A DNA stretch of 5,842 nucleotides, taken from the NCBI GenBank assembly GCA_958405355.1, contig CATYEA010000130.1, positions 1-5,842 on the forward strand. Reading direction: 5' to 3'. The position numbers and the translations under genes are program-made. The notes under the pieces were generated by a model, which saw nothing but the letters and a program-made list of their open reading frames with translations, did no database searches and was not told the origin of the DNA. The stretch's first letter is position 1; each line of letters starts with the position of its first letter. The DNA is from an uncultured Lachnospiraceae bacterium (lineage in GTDB: Bacteria > Bacillota > Clostridia > Lachnospirales > Lachnospiraceae). Shown in pieces: positions 1 to 5,642 of this stretch.

Positions 1-543
1 GTCTCTGTACATATTATAAACGGAAACCATGAGGATTTATATGATGCTTTAAGAAGTGGCGGCGTTGATTTGATACTCAGTGACCAAAGACGGGCCTTTT
101 CTGATGAATATGTAAATTTTATTTTAGCAACCAGTGAGTGCTACATCGAAATTGCCGCAAGGAATCCTCTTGCTTCTCTGGAAAATATTGAGACAGATGA
201 TTTGAAGAATATTCCCTGCATTTTAATTGCCTCTCCTGAACAGCAGGAAAATGAAAGAACTTACTATCAGGAAATCGTCGGAATCAAGGGAGGTTTTCTG
301 TTTGCTGAAAATTTGGAGGAAGCTCGGCTTCTGGTAATTGGTGGAAAAGGTTTCATGCCAATCGAGGGCGGAGAAAATGAACCGGGGTTTGCTGCGGCAC
401 TTCGCCGGATACTGCTTACCCGCAAAGGGAAGCCTATCAAGAGGAATTATTGTGCATTTTGGAAAACGGACAATTCGGGATATTACGTCGAGGAATTTGC
501 GGATATATTGAAGTCCAAGTTTCCAGCAGAAAGCGAAGCATAA
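1..543 (+). CDS. LysR-family transcriptional regulator, C-terminal effector domain (5' end outside window)
   Basis: The frame is open from the first base and ends with TAA at 541-543, giving 180 residues. The N-terminal helix-turn-helix of a LysR protein is missing because the gene starts before the window. What remains looks like the effector-binding domain: an early segment with GNHEDLYDALRSGGVDLILS has the usual LysR pattern of a small loop, a helix and 'G-x-DL-x-L', and a later LLVIGGKGFMPIEG segment matches the strand-turn that normally reads 'G-x-G-x-x-x-LP'. A TTG at 70 could be mistaken for the start, but conserved family sequence lies upstream of it. LysR proteins bind DNA as tetramers and respond to a small-molecule inducer. 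The gene sits just upstream of the redox cluster on the same strand, with a terminator and a LysR-like palindrome between them, so it is probably the local regulator. The inducer is unknown. Confidence 0.85.
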   Translation, partial: VSVHIINGNHEDLYDALRSGGVDLILSDQRRAFSDEYVNFILATSECYIEIAARNPLASLENIETDDLKNIPCILIASPEQQENERTYYQEIVGIKGGFLFAENLEEARLLVIGGKGFMPIEGGENEPGFAAALRRILLTRKGKPIKRNYCAFWKTDNSGYYVEEFADILKSKFPAESEA

Positions 544-562
544 AAGAATAAAACAGTAATGG

Positions 563-601
563 AAAGACCATACCTGTCAAGTGGCAGATATGGTCTTTTT
601 T
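563..601 (+). terminator. Rho-independent terminator after the LysR gene
   Basis: The arms AGACCATA (565-572) and TATGGTCT (589-596) pair perfectly. An inner stem CTGTC/GGCAG (574-578 and 583-587, one G-U pair) extends it across a single C-A mismatch. The plus strand continues with six T residues (596-601), and A residues at 563-565 can pair with the first of them. It lies about 20 bases after the LysR stop codon. This should end the regulator transcript, so the downstream cluster would need its own promoter. Confidence 0.85.
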
Positions 602-604
602 CGT

Positions 605-619
605 ATAAGTTTTTCTTAT
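605..619. promoter_or_regulatory. Candidate LysR-type operator (ATAAG-N5-CTTAT)
   Basis: This is a perfect 5-base inverted repeat, ATAAG/CTTAT, separated by five T residues. It fits the classical LysR box T-N11-A (T606 to A618) and the ATAA-N7-TTAT form. Its centre (612) lies about 64 bases upstream of the start point expected from the candidate promoter at 641-669. LysR proteins usually place their primary recognition site near -65. It lies directly after the LysR terminator. The site is AT-rich and short, so chance cannot be excluded. Confidence 0.45.
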
Positions 620-640
620 GGAAATGTCCACGAATCCGAA

Positions 641-669
641 TTGCTCCATAGGGTACAAATGCCTAAAAT
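641..669 (+). promoter_or_regulatory. Candidate sigma-A promoter of the redox cluster
   Basis: A -35-like TTGCTC (641-646) and a -10-like TAAAAT (664-669) are separated by exactly 17 bases. The -10 matches the consensus at five of six positions, the -35 at only three of six, which suits an activator-dependent promoter. The predicted start point is near 676, leaving a leader of about 34 bases before the ATG at 710. It lies between the LysR terminator and the first cluster gene, where a promoter is expected. The call is by eye. Confidence 0.45.
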
Positions 670-709
670 AAGGATTGTAAAAAAGCAAAATACAAAGGAG
701 AGAAGAACG

Positions 710-1252
710 ATGAAGGTATTGGCAATCTGTGCAAGCCCCCGCAAAGGAGGCAATTCAGATGTCCTGTGTGACCAGTTCTTAAAAGGGGCTGCTGAGAATG
801 GAAACGAAGTAAAAAAAATCAATCTGGCTGGCATGAACATAAGCCCCTGCGTTGCCTGTTATGGCTGTACTAAGTCTCATCAATGCGTCAAGAAAGACGA
901 TATGGAACAGATTCAGCAGGAGCTTATCTGTGCAGACATTATTGTGCTGGCAACGCCGGTGTACTTCTACTCCATGGACGCACAAATGAAAATCATGATT
1001 GACCGCTGCCTGCCGAGGTATAGAGAAATCAAAAATAAAGATTTTTATTATATCATTACCGCCGCCGATCCGGAACACTCTGCGGCAGACGAGACGATTG
1101 CGGGACTGCGTGGGTATTTGCGGTGTTTGCCTGGTGCAAAGGAGAAAGGAATCCTCTATGGAACTGGCACATGGGATAAAGGTGATGTTTACCGCCATCC
1201 ATCTTTTGAGAAAGCCTATGCGATGGGCAAAACGATAGGAGCGATAAAATGA
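710..1252 (+). CDS. Iron-sulfur flavoprotein-like NAD(P)H-dependent oxidoreductase (flavodoxin-like fold)
   Basis: This 180-residue cytosolic protein begins with a Rossmann-like strand and an FMN phosphate loop, ASPRKGGNS (residues 8-16), typical of the NADPH-dependent FMN reductase/flavodoxin superfamily. Residues 47-59 carry four cysteines spaced C-x2-C-x2-C-x5-C (C47, C50, C53, C59) followed by KKDDM. This compact pattern is the [4Fe-4S] ligand set of the Isf (iron-sulfur flavoprotein) family. ATPVYFYSMDAQMK (81-94) is the family's second flavin-contacting loop. The start at 710 is chosen because AAGGAG (695-700) lies nine bases upstream and the protein begins directly with the first strand; a GTG at 581 in the same frame would add a poorly conserved leader. 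The stop overlaps the next start (ATGA, 1249-1252), suggesting translational coupling. The likely role is electron transfer via FMN and a cluster. The partner is not known, and a plain quinone/FMN reductase is the alternative. Confidence 0.85.
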   Translation: MKVLAICASPRKGGNSDVLCDQFLKGAAENGNEVKKINLAGMNISPCVACYGCTKSHQCVKKDDMEQIQQELICADIIVLATPVYFYSMDAQMKIMIDRCLPRYREIKNKDFYYIITAADPEHSAADETIAGLRGYLRCLPGAKEKGILYGTGTWDKGDVYRHPSFEKAYAMGKTIGAIK

Positions 1253-2367
1253 GGGCATTTTTTGAGAATGTAAAAAAGAACTTTGGCTTTGGCTGTATGC
1301 GTCTTCCCATGAAAGATGGAGAGGTTGATTGGGACGAAATGTGCCGGATGGTAGATACCTTTTTGGGAAACGGATTCAATTACTTTGATACGGCGCATGG
1401 ATACCTGGGCGGCAAAAGCGAAACGGCCCTGCGGAACTGTCTCACCAGCCGCTACCCACGAGACACTTACATTTTAACCAACAAGCTGTCCACCCATTTC
1501 TTTAGCAAACAGGAGCAGATCAGGCCATTGTTTGAAAGCCAGCTTGCGGCCTGTGGCGTTGATTACTTTGATTTCTTTCTGATGCACGCCCAGAGTGCGG
1601 AGATTTATGCGAAATTTAAGAAATGCCGGGCCTATGAAACCGCGCTGGAGCTGAAAGCGGAAGGGAAAATCAAGCACTTTGGTATTTCGTTCCATGATAA
1701 GGCCGCCATACTGGAACAGATTTTGACTGAGTATCCGCAGATTGAAGTTGCGCAGATCCAATTTAACTATGTGGATTATGAGGATGCCTCTGTAGAAAGT
1801 CGGAAGTGCTATGAGGTTTGTCGAAAGTTTGATAAGCCTGTGATTGTTATGGAGCCGGTCAAAGGCGGCAGTCTGGTAAATCTTCCGGAGAAGGCACAGA
1901 CAATTTTAGATGAGCTGCATGGCGGCAGCAACGCAAGCTATGCGATCCGCTTTGCTGCTGGATTTGACGGTATTATGATGGTGCTGTCTGGCATGGGAAG
2001 TATGGAAATGATGCAGGACAATATCAGCTATATGAAGGACTTTGTTCCCCTTTCCGACAAAGAACAGGGGGCCATTGCAAAAGTACGGGAGATTTTCCGC
2101 GCACAGGGCTTAATCCCCTGCACTGCCTGCCGGTATTGTACGGATGGGTGTCCGAAGCAGATTGCTATTCCTGACCTGTTTGCCTGCCTGAACGCAAAGA
2201 AACAGTTTCAGAATTGGAACACAGATTACTATTACAATAATGTACATACCAAAGAAGGGAACCGGGCATCTGACTGTATCAAATGCGGCAGATGTGAGCA
2301 TATCTGCCCGCAGCACTTGCCGATTCGGGAGCTTCTCACCGAGGTGGCGAAAGAATTTGACAAATAA
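1249..2367 (+). CDS. Aldo/keto reductase with C-terminal two-[4Fe-4S] ferredoxin domain
   Basis: The protein has 372 residues. Residues 1 to about 280 form an aldo/keto reductase barrel with all four catalytic residues visible: D47 and Y52 in FDTAHGY, K79 in LTNKL and H113 in FLMHA. The tail carries two complete ferredoxin-type motifs, C-x2-C-x2-C-x3-C-P at C291, C294, C297, C301 and again at C343, C346, C349, C353, so two [4Fe-4S] clusters are expected. This architecture is widespread in anaerobes and annotated as 'aldo/keto reductase, 4Fe-4S containing' (COG1453 type). The clusters suggest that electrons come from ferredoxin or a flavoprotein rather than only from NADPH. The start overlaps the stop of the Isf-like gene by four bases, so the two are very likely co-produced, making the Isf-like protein a natural electron partner (inference). 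The substrate is unknown. Confidence 0.93.
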   Translation: MRAFFENVKKNFGFGCMRLPMKDGEVDWDEMCRMVDTFLGNGFNYFDTAHGYLGGKSETALRNCLTSRYPRDTYILTNKLSTHFFSKQEQIRPLFESQLAACGVDYFDFFLMHAQSAEIYAKFKKCRAYETALELKAEGKIKHFGISFHDKAAILEQILTEYPQIEVAQIQFNYVDYEDASVESRKCYEVCRKFDKPVIVMEPVKGGSLVNLPEKAQTILDELHGGSNASYAIRFAAGFDGIMMVLSGMGSMEMMQDNISYMKDFVPLSDKEQGAIAKVREIFRAQGLIPCTACRYCTDGCPKQIAIPDLFACLNAKKQFQNWNTDYYYNNVHTKEGNRASDCIKCGRCEHICPQHLPIRELLTEVAKEFDK

Positions 2368-2382
2368 GGAGATGGAGGATCT

Positions 2383-2619
2383 ATGGCAACGACGGAGTTT
2401 GCAAAAAAATATCACGAAAAAATGTTTCCGGGCTATCATTCTGCCTTTCTGGAAACTGACCCGGAGTTTATTGAACGGTTTGATAACTTCGCTTTTGACG
2501 AAGTAGTGAATCAGGATGACTTGGATGACAAAACACGCTTTATGGCGATCATTGCGACTCTGCCTGGCTGTCAGGGTACAGACGAGTTTCGGGCTATGCT
2601 GCCTGCGGCAGGCTTATGA
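2383..2619 (+). pseudogene. Carboxymuconolactone decarboxylase-like protein, 3'-truncated remnant
   Basis: The reading frame encodes 78 residues with good ribosome sites (AAGGAG 2366-2371 and GGAGG 2374-2378), 15 bases after the preceding stop. The translation resembles the N-terminal part of clostridial carboxymuconolactone-decarboxylase (CMD/AhpD-like) family proteins: FAKKYHEKMFPGYHSAF, then LDDKTRFMAIIATLPGCQGTDEFRAMLPAA. Homology stops abruptly at MLPAA; the next codons are G, L and stop, and the sequence passes in another frame into an aldo/keto reductase. The remainder of the CMD fold, including the usual later domain, is absent. The start and ribosome site are intact, so a short peptide may still be made, but it should not fold as a CMD enzyme. 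The family identification comes from memory of related sequences and is less certain than the truncation. Confidence 0.7.
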
Positions 2620-3210
2620 TATGGGATATACCCTGTTTGATACAGCGGAGTGCTATACAGGAATCAATGCAGATGGGAGTATCTCCTGTAACGAAGAACT
2701 GGTAGGAGAAGTATTGAAGCCGGTTCGCAGTCAGGTAGTAATCGCTACAAAATACGGTGTTCGTCACGCAGAGGATAAAGGGCTGATCCTGGACAGCAGG
2801 CCGGAAGTAATCCGCAAATCTGTGGAAGGCAGTTTGAAACGGTTAGGAACCGATTACATCGACCTTTATTATCAGCACAGAATTGACCCCAAGGTTGCTC
2901 CGGAGGAAGTGGCTGGTGTGATGGCTGATCTGATTCAGGAAGGAAAAATCCGTTACTGGGGTATTTCCGAGACCACGGAAGAATATCTGCGGCGGGCTCA
3001 TGCAGTATGCCCGGTAACAGCCATTCAAAATCGTTATTCTATGATGGCCCGTTGGCATGAGAGCCTGTTCCCGGCAGCCGCAAACCGGAACGGCTTCAGG
3101 AAAATCTGAAAGTTGCAGAGATTATCTTATCTGCTGAGGAAATCAATGAAATAGATGAAAAACTGAACCAGATGCAGATCCTTGCATTTGATGGAAATCA
3201 GGCGAAATAA
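2603..3210 (+). pseudogene. Aldo/keto reductase remnant with deleted N-terminus and internal deletion/frameshift
   Basis: Two blocks of one aldo/keto reductase survive in different frames. Block one, 2603 to about 3073, starts inside the protein at LRQAYDMGYTLFDTAECY and runs to RYSMMARWHESLFP. It retains all four catalytic residues: D (2639-2641), Y (2654-2656), K (2750-2752) and H (2876-2878). Block two, 3070-3210, shifted by one frame, reads PGSRKPERLQENLK, then AEIILSAEEINEIDEKLNQM and the natural C-terminus ending in TAA. Compared with the roughly 330-residue family, about 35-40 N-terminal residues and about 85-90 residues of the second half of the barrel are missing. No start codon with a ribosome site precedes block one in its own frame; the CMD-like fragment occupies that place. 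The first frame stops at 3107-3109. The barrel cannot close, so the gene is read as dead. Confidence 0.85.
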
Positions 3211-3230
3211 GAAAAGGTAGGCGAAAGAAC

Positions 3231-4061
3231 ATGAAAGATGTAATGATTTTAACTGGTGCAGGCCAGATTGGTATGGCGATTGCCAGAAGAATGGGCTATG
3301 GCATGAAAATTGTTGTAGGTGACAAGAAGCTGGGAAACGCTCAGGCTATCGCTCAGGTCATGAATGATGCAGGCTTCGATGTTGTACCTGTGGAAATGGA
3401 CTTATCTTCCCGCGAGTCCATTATGAGTCTCATTGCGGAGGCACAGAAATATGGAGAGATTTCCATGTTGGTCAATGCGGCTGGGGTTTCACCCAGTCAG
3501 GCCCCTATCGAAGCAATTCTGAAAGTGGATCTGTATGGCACCGCAGTTTTGTTGGAGGAAGTTGGTAAGGTCATTAAGAAAGGCGGCGTAGGGGTAACGA
3601 TTTCCAGCCAATCCGGTTGGCGTATGCCCGCTCTGACTGCCGAGGAAGATGAACTGCTGGCAACGACACCCGCTGAAGAACTGCTCCAGCTTCCCCTGTT
3701 GCAGCCAGAGAACATCCGGGATACCCTGCACGCTTATCAGATGGCGAAACGCTGTAATGAAAAGCGGGTTATGGCGGAGGCTGTTAAATGGGGCAAACGA
3801 GGCGCTCGTATCAACGATATTGCTCCCGGTATTATTGTAACGCCTCTGGCGATTGACGAATTTAACGGCCCTCGCGGAGATTTCTACAAGAATATGTTTG
3901 CCAATTGTCCTGCCGGACGTCCGGGAACTGCAGATGAAGTAGCAAATGTGGCGGAGCTGTTGATGGGCGACAAAGGGGCGTTTATTACCGGTTCTACCGT
4001 CCTGATTGATGGAGGCGCTACCGCCAGCTATTTCTATGGCCCGTTGAAACCGCAGAAATAA
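3231..4061 (+). CDS. Short-chain dehydrogenase/reductase (SDR family oxidoreductase)
   Basis: This 276-residue protein has the full SDR core. The nucleotide loop is TGAGQIG (residues 8-14), a GxGxxG form one residue shorter than the classical TGxxxGxG. D31 at the end of the second strand suggests preference for NAD(H) (inference). NAAG is at 82-85, the probable catalytic serine is S126 in ISSQSG, the YxxxK pair is Y169 and K173 in AYQMAK, and a PG turn follows in DIAPGIIVTPL. S126 and Y169 are 43 residues apart, against about 13 in a classical SDR such as FabG, so an insertion of some 30 residues containing acidic and leucine-rich helices lies beside the active site. The C-terminal GAFITGSTVLIDGGA is typical of the family. 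The gene starts 20 bases after the pseudogene stop, with a weak AAAGG site. It oxidises or reduces an unknown alcohol/ketone. Confidence 0.92.
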   Translation: MKDVMILTGAGQIGMAIARRMGYGMKIVVGDKKLGNAQAIAQVMNDAGFDVVPVEMDLSSRESIMSLIAEAQKYGEISMLVNAAGVSPSQAPIEAILKVDLYGTAVLLEEVGKVIKKGGVGVTISSQSGWRMPALTAEEDELLATTPAEELLQLPLLQPENIRDTLHAYQMAKRCNEKRVMAEAVKWGKRGARINDIAPGIIVTPLAIDEFNGPRGDFYKNMFANCPAGRPGTADEVANVAELLMGDKGAFITGSTVLIDGGATASYFYGPLKPQK

Positions 4062-4107
4062 TAGCGCTTATATACAAAATTACAAATTTTTGAAAGGAAC
4101 GAATACA

Positions 4108-4815
4108 ATGAAAAAATTGATTGCATTATCTATGGGGCTGGTTTTGGTATTTAGCTTTACTGCGTGTGGAAACATCAGTCCGTCTAATTCTTTACAGACT
4201 GAATCATCTGCGGAGGAACAGGAAACTTCTCAGACGGAAACTTCCGCAGCAGAGACCGCTGCGACAGAGGCTACCGAATTTAGTGTATCAGAAAGTGAGA
4301 TATCCTCTGATTTGGAAACAGAACCGGAAAGTGGGAAAACACTGGTTGTCTATTATTCGGCAACCGGAAATACAGAGGAGGCTGCAAATTACATAGCGGC
4401 GGCAACAAATGCCGATGTTTTTGAATTAGAGCCGAAAGAACCCTATACGGATGCTGACCTGAACTGGACGGATGACAACAGTCGGGTCGTATATGAGCAT
4501 GACAATCCGGATGCCAGGGATATAGAATTGGTGGCCACAACTGTTCCTGATTGGGAATCGTATGATACGGTATTTATCGGTTATCCCATCTGGTGGGGAA
4601 TTGTAGCATGGCCGGTGGATAGCTTCGTAAAAGCAAATGATTTTACTGGGAAAACGGTAGTTCCTTTTTGCACTTCTTCCAGTTCCGGTTTAGGAGAAAG
4701 CGCAGAGCTGCTGGCTGAATTGGCAGGTACAGGAGACTGGCTGGAAGGTGAGCGTTTTTCCTCCGGTGTGTCAGCGGATGCCGTTCAGACCTGGATTGAG
4801 AACCTTGGTCTATAA
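4108..4815 (+). CDS. Flavodoxin-domain lipoprotein
   Basis: The 235-residue protein begins with a lipoprotein signal peptide: MKK, a hydrophobic run (residues 4-17) and the lipobox FTAC with C20 as the predicted lipidated cysteine. F at -3 is less usual than L. Residues about 24-76 form a low-complexity Ser/Thr/Glu-rich linker, presumably spacing the domain from the membrane. Residues 77-235 are a flavodoxin-like domain: LVVYYSATGNTEEAA contains the FMN phosphate loop S84-T89, and GYPIWWG (158-164) and a later FCTSSSSGLGES segment match the flavin-binding loops of the Flavodoxin_4 type. The ATG at 4108 is preferred to a TTG at 4090, which overlaps the ribosome site GAAAGGA (4092-4098) that correctly serves 4108. 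The protein should act on the outer face of the membrane as a one- or two-electron carrier. It follows the SDR gene by 46 bases with no terminator, so it is probably the last gene of the cluster. Confidence 0.9.
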   Translation: MKKLIALSMGLVLVFSFTACGNISPSNSLQTESSAEEQETSQTETSAAETAATEATEFSVSESEISSDLETEPESGKTLVVYYSATGNTEEAANYIAAATNADVFELEPKEPYTDADLNWTDDNSRVVYEHDNPDARDIELVATTVPDWESYDTVFIGYPIWWGIVAWPVDSFVKANDFTGKTVVPFCTSSSSGLGESAELLAELAGTGDWLEGERFSSGVSADAVQTWIENLGL

Positions 4816-4827
4816 AGTAATATTGAA

Positions 4828-4860
4828 AAAGAGCTTGCAGCATTGACAGGCAAGCCCTTT
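4828..4860. terminator. Hairpin terminator shared by convergent genes
   Basis: The arms AAAGAGCTTGC (4828-4838) and GCAAGCCCTTT (4850-4860) pair at ten of eleven positions, with an 11-base loop. It starts 12 bases after the lipoprotein stop and lies just beyond the stop of the minus-strand gene. Read on the minus strand the stem is followed by a TCTTTTTC tract, so it is a better terminator for the minus-strand gene. On the plus strand only three T residues precede an A-rich stretch. It probably insulates both transcripts. Confidence 0.75.
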
Positions 4861-4865
4861 AAAAA

Positions 4866-5642
4866 TTATTTTAGTGTATCTAATGCGTAGAGAGCAGCGC
4901 CGACGGCACCGACAATCTCCGGCTCCGGACAGATGTAAAGTTTGGCCTGGATTTTTTCTTCCACGGCCCGGACAACGCCCGGATTTTTGGCGACGCCGCC
5001 GGTCATCATATAATCCGGTTCCAGACCGACCCGTTTTAGAAGAGAGTAGGCTTTACTTGCTATGGCCCGGCAAATGCCATTGGCAATATCGGACTCTTCC
5101 TTATTATTAGCAATAAGAGAGATGACCTCGGATTCGGCAAAAACAGTACACATGCTGGTGATTTCGATATCTTCGGTGGATTTTAAGGCCGCAGGGCCCA
5201 GTTCATCAATGCCGATTTCCAGAGTACGGGCGATGGCTTCCAGAAAACGTCCCGTTCCTGCAGCGCATTTATCATTCATCACAAAATCGATGACCTCACC
5301 GTCTGCATCCAGCTTGATAGCCTTGCTGTCCTGACCGCCGATATCAAGGATGGTCCTGATTTTGGGGTTGAAGTAGTGGGCGCCACGTCCATGGCAGCTG
5401 ATTTCTGTCACATTTTCATCAGCAAAAGGAATGCTGACCCGTCCGTAACCGGTGGATACGATCCAGGAAATTTCTTCTTTTTTTAAGTGAGCTTTTTCAA
5501 GAACATCGGCAAGAATACGTTCGGCGCTTTCGCCGGATTTAGCTCCGGTCCGGACGACAGAAAAGGCTTTAATATTTCGCGCATTGTCCATAATAACGGC
5601 ATTGGTGGAAGTAGAACCGCTGTCTATACCCATAACATACAT
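4866..5642 (-). CDS. HgdC-like acyl-CoA dehydratase activase (BadF/BcrA family ATPase)
   Basis: From the ATG at 5642-5640 the product is 258 residues, almost the length of HgdC of Acidaminococcus. It shows the ASKHA-type ATPase motifs: GIDSGSTSTNA (5-15), DIGGQDSKAIK (100-110) and the adenosine loop MMTGGVAKNPG. C126 in NDKCAAGTGRF and C165 in TSMCTVFAESEVIS correspond to the two cysteines that, from each monomer of the dimer, hold the bridging [4Fe-4S] cluster. The role is ATP-driven transfer of one low-potential electron from ferredoxin or flavodoxin to the dehydratase, in the cytosol and under strict anaerobiosis. This start has a perfect ribosome site with good spacing, so a free activase is likely made even though the frame is open upstream into the dehydratase subunit. 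Substrate-specific symbols (hgdC, fldI, lcdC) cannot be assigned from this protein alone. Confidence 0.95.
   Translation of the reverse strand: MYVMGIDSGSTSTNAVIMDNARNIKAFSVVRTGAKSGESAERILADVLEKAHLKKEEISWIVSTGYGRVSIPFADENVTEISCHGRGAHYFNPKIRTILDIGGQDSKAIKLDADGEVIDFVMNDKCAAGTGRFLEAIARTLEIGIDELGPAALKSTEDIEITSMCTVFAESEVISLIANNKEESDIANGICRAIASKAYSLLKRVGLEPDYMMTGGVAKNPGVVRAVEEKIQAKLYICPEPEIVGAVGAALYALDTLK

Noticed and set aside
581..709. A GTG-initiated N-terminal extension of the Isf-like protein.
   Set aside because: It would begin inside the LysR terminator hairpin, lacks a ribosome site and adds residues unlike the family. AAGGAG and the ATG at 710 fit much better.
779..1258. A long open frame on the minus strand opposite the Isf-like gene.
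   Set aside because: Its translation is Cys/His/Arg-rich with no recognisable family, has no ribosome site, and lies entirely antisense to a gene with clear motifs.
3060..3080. A simple one-base sequencing error as the cause of the frame change in the reductase.
   Set aside because: The frame changes where about 85-90 residues expected from the family are absent, so a single-base error cannot explain it. An assembly collapse remains possible.
2383..3109. A programmed frameshift joining the CMD-like and aldo/keto reductase frames into a functional fusion.
   Set aside because: No slippery heptamer is seen at the junction, both partners lack essential parts of their folds, and a second frame break follows at about 3070.
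4090..4107. A TTG start for the flavodoxin lipoprotein, adding six residues before MKK.
   Set aside because: The added codons cover the ribosome site that serves the ATG at 4108, and they would put charged residues ahead of an already complete signal peptide.
4062..4107. A separate promoter for the flavodoxin lipoprotein in the AT-rich gap.
   Set aside because: TATA-like words occur, but no -35 element at proper spacing could be found, and no terminator follows the SDR gene.
4874..5334. Two plus-strand open frames opposite the activase gene.
   Set aside because: They are shadows of the activase codons, with Arg/Pro/Ser-rich translations, no ribosome sites and no family resemblance.
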